DNA of 64,000 nt from positions 62,001 to 126,000 of the forward strand of contig NZ_WIOK01000016.1 in the NCBI RefSeq assembly GCF_009467825.1, written 5' to 3'. Below are positions 34,831-42,683 of this stretch, piece after piece (position 1 is the first letter of the stretch; the number at the start of each line of letters is the position of its first letter). A model generated the notes under the pieces. That model worked only from the letters and a program-made list of their open reading frames with translations. It made no database searches and was not told the origin of the DNA. Position numbers and translations under genes: made by a program. This stretch comes from Cyclobacterium xiamenense. GTDB taxonomy: Bacteria; Bacteroidota; Bacteroidia; Cytophagales; Cyclobacteriaceae.

Positions 34831-36519
34831 ATGAAAAAGACAACACTTTTCCTTTGTCTAATGATGGCTCATTTACTTTTAGTTGGCCAACAACTTCCGG
34901 ATAACACACAGGTTAAATGGGGGAATGAAATGAAGTTTACCAAGAAAATGACCTTATCCGAGGTCGCCGCTTCTGACGAAACCGGCTATTACCTGATCAA
35001 ACGAAAATACGTTCAGGAGATCCGGGAATCGCAAAAGCTTCCGCACGTGGAAAAATACGATCAAAACCTGCAGTTCGTCAAAAGTGTGGACTTATCCAAA
35101 TTGGATTTACCTGGCAAGCCCAGGTTTGAGCAGCTGCTTCACTGGAACCAACAGCTTTGGCTTTTTTATTCAACGGATCCCGGAAAAGGAGCGCAGGAAG
35201 GGCTGTACAGGGTAGCCCTGGATCCCGGCAGCCTTCGCCCAATTGGCAAAAGTTCGTTTGTTTTGGAGACGGGTGCCACCGGGGTAAAACCAGGAATCGG
35301 AGGGTTGGGAATCAGCTTAAAGGCCACTAAACCCCTCTTTCACTTCGACCTGGTACCCGAGCAGAATCGACTCCTGATCGTTCTCGACAATGGAACCCTG
35401 CAAAAAAATGAAAAACAGGTTCGTTTTTTGGTTTTGGATCAGGAGTTTAGCCCCGTTTGGAAGCGGGAGGAAACGCTACATGCCAGTTCCGATGAATTGG
35501 AAATCGTCAATACGCGTATTGACAGTAATGGAAATGCGCATCTGCTGAGTAAAAGCATGCCAGCCAGTAGTGGAATTGCTGCCATGTTTAAGCGGGAAAA
35601 GTATTTTTTCACCCTGGTAAGCATTACCGACAATGGAAAGCAGGCACTACACAAACAAATCGACTTGCGGGAAAACCAGGTCAATGCGGCTGCCATTCAG
35701 GTAAATCCCGACGGGCACCTGTACTTTGGTGGTTTTTATACGCATGAGGCCACCGCTACCAAGGGAAGCGGGGGCACGTACTTTTTGAAAATGGATGGTA
35801 CTACCCAGACTGTCCTGGAACAACACATCGAACCCTTTGATGCGGCTTTTCTTACCCGTGGTCTTTCCGAAGGCAAGGCGAAACGAAAGTCCAGGAAAAT
35901 GGATAGCGGCAAAAGCTCGGAGGATGTCTATTTCTCGTTGGACGATATCCTCATAAAAAGGGATGGGTCGGTGATTTTTTTGGGAGAGGACAGGCGAGAA
36001 ACCAGGACAAGCACCACCAGTACTTCGCCGAATACGGGTGTTCAATCTACTGGGGTTAGGTTTCATTATACCTATGGTAGTATTGTAGTGGCTGAATTTG
36101 ATCCCAATGGGGAAAGGAAGTGGGCACAAAAGCTTGTGAAAAATCAGCAATCTACGGATGATTTTGCCTTCTATTTTTCCTACTCCGTGTCGATGGTAAA
36201 CGATAACCTGTATTTCGTTTTTAACGACAACGTGAATAATCTTGGCTACAGCGGACAGGGAAAAGTGGAGCGATTTTCGCCAAAAAGCTACAAAGAACAC
36301 ATGATGACCTTTGCAAAGCTGCACGGACAGGGAACCATCATCCGCAGCTCGCTTTCCATGAATAGGAACCGAAACCTCATGACCATCACCCCGGTAAACA
36401 CGCAGACCGATGAGCACGAAATGGTGATATACGGGCAACATAAGAAGACTTACCGCCTCGCAAGGCTCGAATTTCCGCCCCAATATGTTGGCAGCAGCGT
36501 AGGAACGCACGTGGAATAA
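34831..36519 (+). CDS. Large secreted protein of unknown function
   Basis: 562-residue exported protein; signal MKKTTLFLCLMMAHLLLVGQ. I do not recognise a family. The mature part is built from strand-turn repeats typical of WD-like or DUF-type propellers: YYLIKRKYVQEIRESQKLP, VEKYDQNLQFVKSVDLS, NRLLIVLDNGTLQKNEK, RVRFLVLDQEF-type strands, NPDGHLYFGGFYTHE, SVIFLGEDRRETRTSTTSTS. It may be a bacterial homologue of 'SBBP'-like repeat proteins, but the similarity is weak. A very AT-rich region lies upstream. It is followed by a perfect 20-bp hairpin. Confidence 0.8.
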   Translation: MKKTTLFLCLMMAHLLLVGQQLPDNTQVKWGNEMKFTKKMTLSEVAASDETGYYLIKRKYVQEIRESQKLPHVEKYDQNLQFVKSVDLSKLDLPGKPRFEQLLHWNQQLWLFYSTDPGKGAQEGLYRVALDPGSLRPIGKSSFVLETGATGVKPGIGGLGISLKATKPLFHFDLVPEQNRLLIVLDNGTLQKNEKQVRFLVLDQEFSPVWKREETLHASSDELEIVNTRIDSNGNAHLLSKSMPASSGIAAMFKREKYFFTLVSITDNGKQALHKQIDLRENQVNAAAIQVNPDGHLYFGGFYTHEATATKGSGGTYFLKMDGTTQTVLEQHIEPFDAAFLTRGLSEGKAKRKSRKMDSGKSSEDVYFSLDDILIKRDGSVIFLGEDRRETRTSTTSTSPNTGVQSTGVRFHYTYGSIVVAEFDPNGERKWAQKLVKNQQSTDDFAFYFSYSVSMVNDNLYFVFNDNVNNLGYSGQGKVERFSPKSYKEHMMTFAKLHGQGTIIRSSLSMNRNRNLMTITPVNTQTDEHEMVIYGQHKKTYRLARLEFPPQYVGSSVGTHVE

Positions 36520-36539
36520 AGTGCACGATTTGCAAAGCA

Positions 36540-36583
36540 GTGAATAGAGAAAGGAACCGGGATCGGTTCCTTTCTCTATTCAC
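36540..36583 (+). terminator. Perfect 20-bp hairpin after the 562-residue secreted protein gene
   Basis: The arms 36540-36559 and 36564-36583 are exact reverse complements (20 pairs) with a 4-base loop (GGAT), beginning 20 bases after the stop at 36519. It is the longest perfect hairpin I noticed in the window. There is no T tract on either side, so it is not a textbook intrinsic terminator; it may mark the 3' end of the mRNA or stall transcription. Confidence 0.6.
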
Positions 36584-36697
36584 TCCGAATCAAGATGAAT
36601 TTAAGTGATCCAAATGCTTCCTTGTTTGTGGGCAATCGACCTTTTTACGCTGGTTTTTACGATCCAACGAAACAGATACAATCGTTTTTAAAAACGA

Positions 36698-37144
36698 CTA
36701 ATTTTCCCCGTATGCACTTGAAATCATGGCTGCCAATTTCCATTGTCCTTTTACCTTTCGGAGATTCCGGACCTCATAGGTTTTGCTTTCCCGATCGTCA
36801 AATTTCATCGTCTGCACGTAAACGACAAAGGCCTGATTTCCGGACACGGAAATGTCAAAATCCGAGGTTTCCAAGGTTGCCGGGATAGGCGTGGAATTGG
36901 CTTCCATGTCGGTTTTCATGTTATCACTCACATACTCCCAGCTACTGGACCGCAGGCCCATGTTGGTTACCAGAAAGGATATTTCCTCACTACCGTCCCA
37001 ATGGGAGGCCCAGGCTGCGTAGTCACGGTTCATGTAGGCGGTGGTTTCAGCGGCGATTGCTTTCTTGATGGCAGCTTCCTCCCGTGCCTGGCCATAAAGA
37101 GTAAGAGCAAATAAAAGCAGAATAAGCGTAAATGAAATTTTCAT
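36698..37144 (-). CDS. Exported SnoaL/NTF2-like protein (DUF4440-type)
   Basis: 148-residue exported protein; signal MKISFTLILLLFALTLYGQ. NTF2-like features: the helix EEAAIKKAIAAETTAYMNRD, YAAWASHWDGSEEISFLVTN and the end RKVKGQWKLAAMISSAYG, where W-K-L after a K/R-rich strand is typical. Same length and same family as the protein at 17031, but low identity, so an old paralogue rather than a recent copy. Function unknown. It stands alone and is convergent with the 562-residue gene across the hairpin. Confidence 0.82.
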   Translation of the reverse strand: MKISFTLILLLFALTLYGQAREEAAIKKAIAAETTAYMNRDYAAWASHWDGSEEISFLVTNMGLRSSSWEYVSDNMKTDMEANSTPIPATLETSDFDISVSGNQAFVVYVQTMKFDDRESKTYEVRNLRKVKGQWKLAAMISSAYGEN

Positions 37145-37495
37145 CGGTATGTAGTTTTGATGGTTGAAATTGGATTTCGGTGTCTTTGATCAATGCTGCA
37201 TGCAACGCTCCTTCACCTGAGTACTTCCTACCGGTAAAAGGCCGCGCCACTACTTCGATAAACCCCGGTGGAGATGCCGTACTCAGGCTGAAACTATCTC
37301 AGCCATTTGTACTGTGGATATCCACTTTTTTAAAATTGTATTGTATAAATATAGAATTTCTTCCAAATGAATGGTGAAAAAATGGCCGAATAGCCGGAAA
37401 AAATTTCCCAATGGTAGCGATTTCTTTCCAAGTGAATTCGTATCGCTCCTTTGGGGGGTTCTAAAAACAAGCAGCAGGCGTTTTGGGTAGAAAAG
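37145..37495. other. Intergenic region without a recognised gene
   Basis: 351 bases between two minus-strand genes: downstream of the 306-residue membrane protein and upstream of the SnoaL-like gene. AT-rich patches, a few weak inverted repeats, no clear terminator or coding frame. Confidence 0.4.
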
Positions 37496-38416
37496 TTACT
37501 CCTCCATCTTTTCCAGGTTATCGATTTTTTCATAAAAGTTATGGATCAGCAGAATCAAGACCCCAAAGGAAATGGCTGCGACAACCAATATATTGTTTAA
37601 AATGCCTTCTGTGGAAAAGGAAAGCTTGATGAGAATGGTGGAAATAACAAAACCGGAATTTCGGATTACAGACCGGAAGCTCGAAGTATGGGTGTAGGAG
37701 ATCAGGAGCAGTAACACGTCGCTTAAAATCAAAATGGTGAAGAACTCGTCAAAAAAGATATTGTTAATATCCTTGATGGACTCTACCTTAAGGGAAACAT
37801 CAAAGAAGAGTTGGCTAAAGTAGTCGCCAAAACTGTATATTGCCAGAAAAAACAAGACTACGATTAAACCAATGGCTAGCTTCTTTTTGGTTTCGATGAA
37901 TCGCTGCGTTTGTTCCTGTTGTGGCAATTTCCCCTGTTTTACGGCATTCCGCTTGCCATTTAAGTAGTAGAAAACGAAAATCAGGGTGAAGATGATCAGA
38001 GTAGCCCCAATATCGTAGGTAAATTGCAGGTCGTCTTTGCTGCTAAACCAGCTATTTTCCAGATCGAGCTGCGCGAGATCTTTGAACAGGCGGCGAATCA
38101 AGACGAGCAAAATGATTTCGTATTGTTTTCCGATGTAGTAGGTAATGGATTTTGGCAAAAAATACACCAATAAATAGACCTCGTAGACAAGAATGAACGA
38201 GAAGGGTGTGTAAATCGATGCGATGGGGTTGTCGAGTAAACCCGGTACATCCTCCGTTTTAATAATCCCAAGAGTGGATAGAATTATTAACGACAAGTGA
38301 ACAATAAAGCCTGCCACGGCGATGCCAATAATGGCGTTTTCACTCCTTTCTTTCGTTTTCTCCGACAGTAGGGCACGGTAGGCATTGTTCCAGAAAATGG
38401 TTGTTTTTCCCGACAT
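37496..38416 (-). CDS. Multi-spanning membrane protein of unknown function
   Basis: 306 residues, about 7 predicted membrane helices: NAIIGIAVAGFIVHLSLIIL, ASIYTPFSFILVYEVYLLVY, GATLIIFTLIFVFYYL, IGLIVVLFFLAIYSFG, EFFTILILSDVLLLLIS, GFVISTILIKLSF, ILVVAAISFGVLILLI. The N-terminal cytoplasmic region includes SEKTKERSENAIIG, and a basic loop after helix 3 is followed by a Gln-rich helix (KLPQQEQTQRFIETKK). I know no family. It has no partner gene; the LruC gene upstream ends at a clear terminator. Confidence 0.8.
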   Translation of the reverse strand: MSGKTTIFWNNAYRALLSEKTKERSENAIIGIAVAGFIVHLSLIILSTLGIIKTEDVPGLLDNPIASIYTPFSFILVYEVYLLVYFLPKSITYYIGKQYEIILLVLIRRLFKDLAQLDLENSWFSSKDDLQFTYDIGATLIIFTLIFVFYYLNGKRNAVKQGKLPQQEQTQRFIETKKKLAIGLIVVLFFLAIYSFGDYFSQLFFDVSLKVESIKDINNIFFDEFFTILILSDVLLLLISYTHTSSFRSVIRNSGFVISTILIKLSFSTEGILNNILVVAAISFGVLILLIHNFYEKIDNLEKMEE

Positions 38417-38471
38417 TCCATGTGTTTAGACAGTAAACTCGCTGGAAACCATAACGTTTAAAATTGGCTAA

Positions 38472-38508
38472 AAAACAAAAAAAGGTCTCTCCCCGGAAGG
38501 AAGAGACC
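38472..38508 (-). terminator. Intrinsic terminator of the LruC-domain lipoprotein gene
   Basis: On the minus strand GGTCTCT and AGAGACC form a 7-pair stem (38484-38490 with 38502-38508) over an 11-base loop, followed by a T tract (TTTTTTTG). It lies about 30 bases after the stop of the gene at 38539. Confidence 0.8.
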
Positions 38509-38538
38509 ACAGCTTATTTCGTGAACTCCGACGAGCAG

Positions 38539-40581
38539 TTATTTCGTATACAGTGCTTCCGCATTTACCTGTCCATCGGTAGGCAGGTACCAGTCGGAAT
38601 AGTTTTGTCCACCGGATTTTGCCCAATCAGCAAACCGGCGATAGGCTTTGGTAAAATCCACTTTTTCCTGGGTGTAGGCAATGCTAGTTGGGACGTGTAA
38701 GGCCCAATTGAACCCTTTTTTGCTGACAAAATAGCGGCCTTCGTCGACTGAACTATTATCGTCTCCGGTACCCAGCCAATCTTTATTCATCAGATCTGTA
38801 GGTTGCTTGTTCATCAGGTGAACTTCCCTGTCCCTATCCTGGTCGATAATTAGGAAGGGGTTGTAGGGAGCAGCACCCAAATCCCCTTTGCGTACCGATT
38901 CTTTGAATACGATTTTTACCCGAATGGAATCTTCTGCATGGTGTGGGTTTTCCAGCGAAACATTTGCCATAAACGGCAGTACTTGATTCACATTGTCGGT
39001 TAGGATCACCGTTGCCAGGTCCTGACCCTGTTCCACGCCAGAGGACAAATTTTTGATTCCTCCCGTTGTCAATCTGTGTCCGTCTACCGACAGTACCTGA
39101 TCGGACGAGACCGGTAGTTGAATGCCAAACCCGTTTTGAAATCCAGCACCGGTAGCTCGGATTACTGTAGTGAATTGGATTTCTTTGATGCGGTTTTTGG
39201 CATCCGAAACCTCGTTGACGGTGTAGTCTACGACCAGGTCATTCATGTCGTAGTCACCAAAACCAGGCCATAAATCTTCGAATAAAAGCGTCCCATAGGC
39301 GTCTTTTCCGGGAGAATAGTTATTGAATGCTCTTTCGGGATCCTCTGGGTATTCGTCTTGTTCGTCGCCGACGCCATCGCCATCGTTATCCTTTTCCTGC
39401 GTTTCTACAGGTGCATAGTCCGATACGTCCACGCTGGTAAGGGGATTCCAGGAAGCATAAAATACCACATCGTTGAAGTCGTGATCGCATCCTTTCAAAT
39501 CTCGTCGGATATCTTCCCATCCCATCAATAAGACTTGTTGGGAGGCATCGTGCAGAAACACCATTTGTTCCCGGTTTGCTTCTTCGCTGTTTTCGGTATT
39601 CAGGTTTTTATCCGCGTAAAAAATACCGTTGCCGTTAGAAAGTCCATTTCGTTGCCAACCGTTTGAGATCAAAAACCAACCGATGTAGGTACCTTTACCA
39701 AAGGCTCCGTCGAGCGGTCCCCGCAACTTTACTTTGTCTCCAGATTTTATGACACCTGCCTGTACATTTGGAAAAATAATCGTTTGGTTTTTGATTTCGG
39801 AAGCAGTTTTCGGCGCTTCTCCTTCTTTGTACCAATAGTATCCAATCGCATTTCGAAAACCGCCGCCCACATGTACGTACGTCACCCATACTTCGGCATC
39901 TTCGTTCACGTACAACTCTTTCTTGAATTTATTGTCCAACAACTTGGAATTGTGATCCCGGACATCTTTTTGTTCGGGTAAACTTGCGTTGATGTTTTTC
40001 AACAATTCAACGGGTATCCGGTCCGGTTCCAGCAAATAGTCGGGTGTTCCTTTATCATCCCAGGAACCCAGGGTCATGAATTCTTCGTTTACGGTAGCCA
40101 CGCGTCCGTTGGCAGCGGTTTCATTGGTTACGAACGAATCGTAATACGCGTCGGGAAGAAGCCCTGGATTGGCAGCATCAAAGCTGTAGTTTAGCTGTGT
40201 TCCTGTCACGGGTACAATAGCCACCGGCGATACGCCGACAAAAGCAGAAGTTACCCATACTTCCTCCAGATAGGTAGGTAGATCGATTGTGCTCCTGGCA
40301 GTACCGGTCTCATCCAAGCGCACCGTTTGCAGGAGCTTCCCGTCTTGGTTAGGGTTTTCGTCGTAAATCCGATACACCACGTTTGGAATTGGACTATTGT
40401 CCCCGGCAACCGCGGAAAAGTTCAATTCCACCGATTGCGTTGTGCTAAAATCAAATCCGGCCGGAATTGTTAAACCTTCGATGCCTTCTTGATTTACTGG
40501 ATTCGGCATTTCGTTTTCGGGATCACAGGCGCCCAGTGCGGCCAGGGTCCCGAGGAGTAGTAATAAGCTGTTCTTTTTCAT
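38539..40581 (-). CDS. LruC-domain-containing lipoprotein
   Basis: 680-residue surface lipoprotein (signal MKKNSLLLLLGTLAALGAC, lipobox LGAC). The C-terminal ~280 residues are the LruC domain (DUF4842), with GTLLFEDLWPGFGDYDMNDL and VVDYTVN as its key start. Before it is a calcium-loop-like segment DNDGDGVGDEQDEYPEDPER and a DUF4114-type part (LHDASQQVLLMGWEDIRRD, CDHDFNDVVFYASW). The N-terminal third (TTQSVELNFSAVAGDNSP, VYRIYDENPNQDGKLL) is immunoglobulin-like. LruC proteins are widespread in Bacteroidota and named after a Leptospira surface antigen; the role is unknown, but calcium binding and adhesion are reasonable guesses. Confidence 0.9.
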   Translation of the reverse strand: MKKNSLLLLLGTLAALGACDPENEMPNPVNQEGIEGLTIPAGFDFSTTQSVELNFSAVAGDNSPIPNVVYRIYDENPNQDGKLLQTVRLDETGTARSTIDLPTYLEEVWVTSAFVGVSPVAIVPVTGTQLNYSFDAANPGLLPDAYYDSFVTNETAANGRVATVNEEFMTLGSWDDKGTPDYLLEPDRIPVELLKNINASLPEQKDVRDHNSKLLDNKFKKELYVNEDAEVWVTYVHVGGGFRNAIGYYWYKEGEAPKTASEIKNQTIIFPNVQAGVIKSGDKVKLRGPLDGAFGKGTYIGWFLISNGWQRNGLSNGNGIFYADKNLNTENSEEANREQMVFLHDASQQVLLMGWEDIRRDLKGCDHDFNDVVFYASWNPLTSVDVSDYAPVETQEKDNDGDGVGDEQDEYPEDPERAFNNYSPGKDAYGTLLFEDLWPGFGDYDMNDLVVDYTVNEVSDAKNRIKEIQFTTVIRATGAGFQNGFGIQLPVSSDQVLSVDGHRLTTGGIKNLSSGVEQGQDLATVILTDNVNQVLPFMANVSLENPHHAEDSIRVKIVFKESVRKGDLGAAPYNPFLIIDQDRDREVHLMNKQPTDLMNKDWLGTGDDNSSVDEGRYFVSKKGFNWALHVPTSIAYTQEKVDFTKAYRRFADWAKSGGQNYSDWYLPTDGQVNAEALYTK

Positions 40582-40803
40582 TTGTATACTGTTTAAAAAG
40601 GTTCTTCAAATTTTATAGGTCAAAGATACCCGTCAGGACATTTCACTTGTGAAATAATCGTTAAAAATGGTTTCTCCAGGGTTTAAACCGCTATTTGTGG
40701 GGGTAAACCGTTTTGCAATTTCTCTTTTTTTTGAAACCAGACCCGGATCTCTGCATGAGCTGTGCCTTGTTTTGGCGTACGAAGTGAATGTATTTGCCGT
40801 CAA

Positions 40804-41538
40804 TCAATGGACCATGGGCTGGGTTTGTACTTCTTCGGTCTCCGTATCGTAAACGAGAATTCCTTCTTCTTCTTCCGGCAATTGTCCGGCAAGCTTCCCT
40901 GTTTTAGTCCAGACAGCGCTCGCACCGGCACTTTCAAAGCCGCTACAGCTGCCCACACTATTGGCCATCAGTACTGCCATGGAATAGGTTCGGGCAACCC
41001 AGGAATAGTGATTCGCCGCAGTTGCTACGACCGCTTCCTTTTTGGCAACACTTGCCAGGTACAAGTCGGCACCCTGCGTAAATGCCTGCTTTGCATGGCT
41101 GGGAAGGAGACTTTCGTAACAGATAGCCGGACAAATACGTAGACCCCCTGCACGTAAAAAAACCTGTTTGGTACCCGGTTCGAAATAGGGGAATTCATCC
41201 GGGTGTAGTACCTGCTTGGAATAACAGCGTCGAGGTGCCTGAGGCTGGTAAAAAAAGGTACTGATGCCTACACCGGTAGCTGTTTTCTCCGGAACGCCAA
41301 TACCAATGACAAGTTGTTGCCGGTTACTGAGTTCTTGGAATCGGTCCAACCGTTTATCGTCTCTTTCCATGGCAAGTTTTTTTGCCTGTTTTGGGTCATA
41401 GCCCATCAACGATAACTCCGGAAATACCAGTAAGTCGGCATTCAATTTACAAGCCGTGTAAATAAACCGCTCGTGGTGCACCAGCGAGACGGGAAAATTA
41501 CCAGCAATGGTTTTGATTTGAGCTATGGCTATCTTCAT
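40804..41538 (-). CDS. Carbon-nitrogen hydrolase (nitrilase superfamily)
   Basis: Cytoplasmic amidase-type enzyme, substrate unknown. 244 residues, slightly short for the family. The triad is present: Glu41 in LLVFPELSLMGYD, Lys108 in CYSKQVLHPDE and Cys140 in CPAICYESLLPSHA. Further family segments are RICPAICYE and ARTYSMAVLMANSVGSCSG. The wording agrees with small predicted amidohydrolases of Bacteroidota. It follows a long non-coding stretch with a hairpin and stands alone. Confidence 0.9.
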   Translation of the reverse strand: MKIAIAQIKTIAGNFPVSLVHHERFIYTACKLNADLLVFPELSLMGYDPKQAKKLAMERDDKRLDRFQELSNRQQLVIGIGVPEKTATGVGISTFFYQPQAPRRCYSKQVLHPDEFPYFEPGTKQVFLRAGGLRICPAICYESLLPSHAKQAFTQGADLYLASVAKKEAVVATAANHYSWVARTYSMAVLMANSVGSCSGFESAGASAVWTKTGKLAGQLPEEEEGILVYDTETEEVQTQPMVH

Positions 41539-42002
41539 CTTCGAAAAAAATCCCTAACGTACACAATCCGAGTCCCTTTTGATAAAATAGTGGAGTCTCC
41601 AATAAAAAAGTAGACCCGATGCGAAAGTAGCAAAAATGTTGTAAAATAAAAAATATTTGCCCGACTGAAAAATACCCCCCTCCGCATGGGTCCGGAAGGG
41701 GGCGGGGTGAAAAAATATAATTCCGGAAAACAATTAAAACAATCGGGATACCCCCATGCCGATCCTGTCGACACAAGGTTGATTACCTAGGTTAACTTCG
41801 ACTCATACCTAAATTGACGTTTTCAAATATAGTAAAGTCTTGTGAAGTATGCACCGTATCACAGGCATCTCGGTAAGTAAAACGTACCAGTTCTCAGCTT
41901 AATTTCCGACCCGCAACGAATCAAACGAAAGGGGTGAAATCTTGCGGGATTAATCTCGTGCTGAAAGATAGCAATTGAGGCGTATCGCCGGGCGATAGAA
42001 AA
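41539..42002. other. Intergenic region upstream of the nitrilase gene
   Basis: About 460 bases with a strong hairpin at 41675-41702 (annotated separately) and a T/A-rich stretch at 41580-41660. I find no convincing gene; ORFs here lack family features. Confidence 0.4.
41675..41702 (-). terminator. GC-rich hairpin with T tract, terminator or attenuator
   Basis: Ten-pair stem (arms 41675-41684 and 41693-41702; one G-U wobble on the minus strand) with an 8-base loop. On the minus strand it is followed by TATTTTTC. It is 300 bases past the terminator of the heme operon and about 140 bases upstream of the nitrilase start, so it could be a leader attenuator of the nitrilase gene or a second terminator. 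Confidence 0.55.
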
Positions 42003-42034
42003 CCTCAAATCTGCTCTCAGGAGCAGACTTGAGG
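42003..42034 (-). terminator. Intrinsic terminator of the heme-uptake operon
   Basis: Arms 42003-42016 and 42021-42034 form 14 pairs with one wobble and a 4-base loop. On the minus strand it is followed by TTTTC, 14 bases after the hmuY stop at 42048. Confidence 0.85.
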
Positions 42035-42047
42035 TCGTACCGAAAAA

Positions 42048-42671
42048 TCAAAAATCAAGGGATCCGTTCGGCTGAAGCAAAAACCGAAAGGTGTAGTAAG
42101 GACTGGGTGTGGTCCGGGGATCCACTTCCGCCAGTGGGGGATTGTCCTGGTAGTAGGAAAGAATTTCCACCTTGGCGTAGTTGCCTTTGTTCGTGCGGAC
42201 CAGCACTATCCGGCCTGGAATAGGACTGATAATGTGGCTGCTGGGGTTGTAATTGTACCAACCATTACCGGATCCAGTGGGTATGGCCATGCCGTCTTCC
42301 CCATCACGCTTAAAATCTGCAGCCGATGGGACACTGGTAATTTCGTCAAAGGTGCCCGTAACTACCGATGCCTGTGCCGTACCGGGTCCACTGCTACCGC
42401 TGTTCACGATAATGGTCGTTCCTTTGAATCCAATGTCCCAGTCGCCTTGTTCGCTATCCACGACCCGGTTGTCTTCCAGACTGAAGTAGCGAAACGGGCG
42501 TACTTCTGTAATGACCCCGGTACTTCGGTCCATCAGGTCACCCGGAGCATGGAGGTTTTCGACCATTACCGCTTGAAGCGTAATTTCCGGCTCCTCTACT
42601 TCGGTTTCTCCACAACTCGTACTCAAAGCAAGCAAAAGGATGCCTGCATACAGTGTATTCCATTTGTTCAT
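42048..42671 (-). CDS. hmuY: HmuY-family heme-binding lipoprotein
   Basis: Captures heme at the cell surface and passes it to HmuR; the family is known from Porphyromonas gingivalis. 207 residues, lipoprotein signal LLLALSTSCG. HmuY segments: EVRPFRYFSLEDNRVV, DWDIGFKGTTIIVNSGSSG, ASVVTGTFDEITSVPSAAD, GWYNYNPSSHIISPIPGR, LVRTNKGNYAKVEILSYY. The iron-binding ligands of P. gingivalis HmuY (two His) are not obvious here; the only His residues visible after the signal are in NLHAPGD and SSHIISP, which may be the ligands. Last gene of the hmu operon, 12 bases after hmuR. Confidence 0.9.
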   Translation of the reverse strand: MNKWNTLYAGILLLALSTSCGETEVEEPEITLQAVMVENLHAPGDLMDRSTGVITEVRPFRYFSLEDNRVVDSEQGDWDIGFKGTTIIVNSGSSGPGTAQASVVTGTFDEITSVPSAADFKRDGEDGMAIPTGSGNGWYNYNPSSHIISPIPGRIVLVRTNKGNYAKVEILSYYQDNPPLAEVDPRTTPSPYYTFRFLLQPNGSLDF

Positions 42672-42683
42672 TGTAATAGGTAT

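Noticed and set aside
42003-42034. Possible riboswitch or RNA element after hmuY
   Set aside because: A simple stem with a T tract at a gene end is better read as a terminator.
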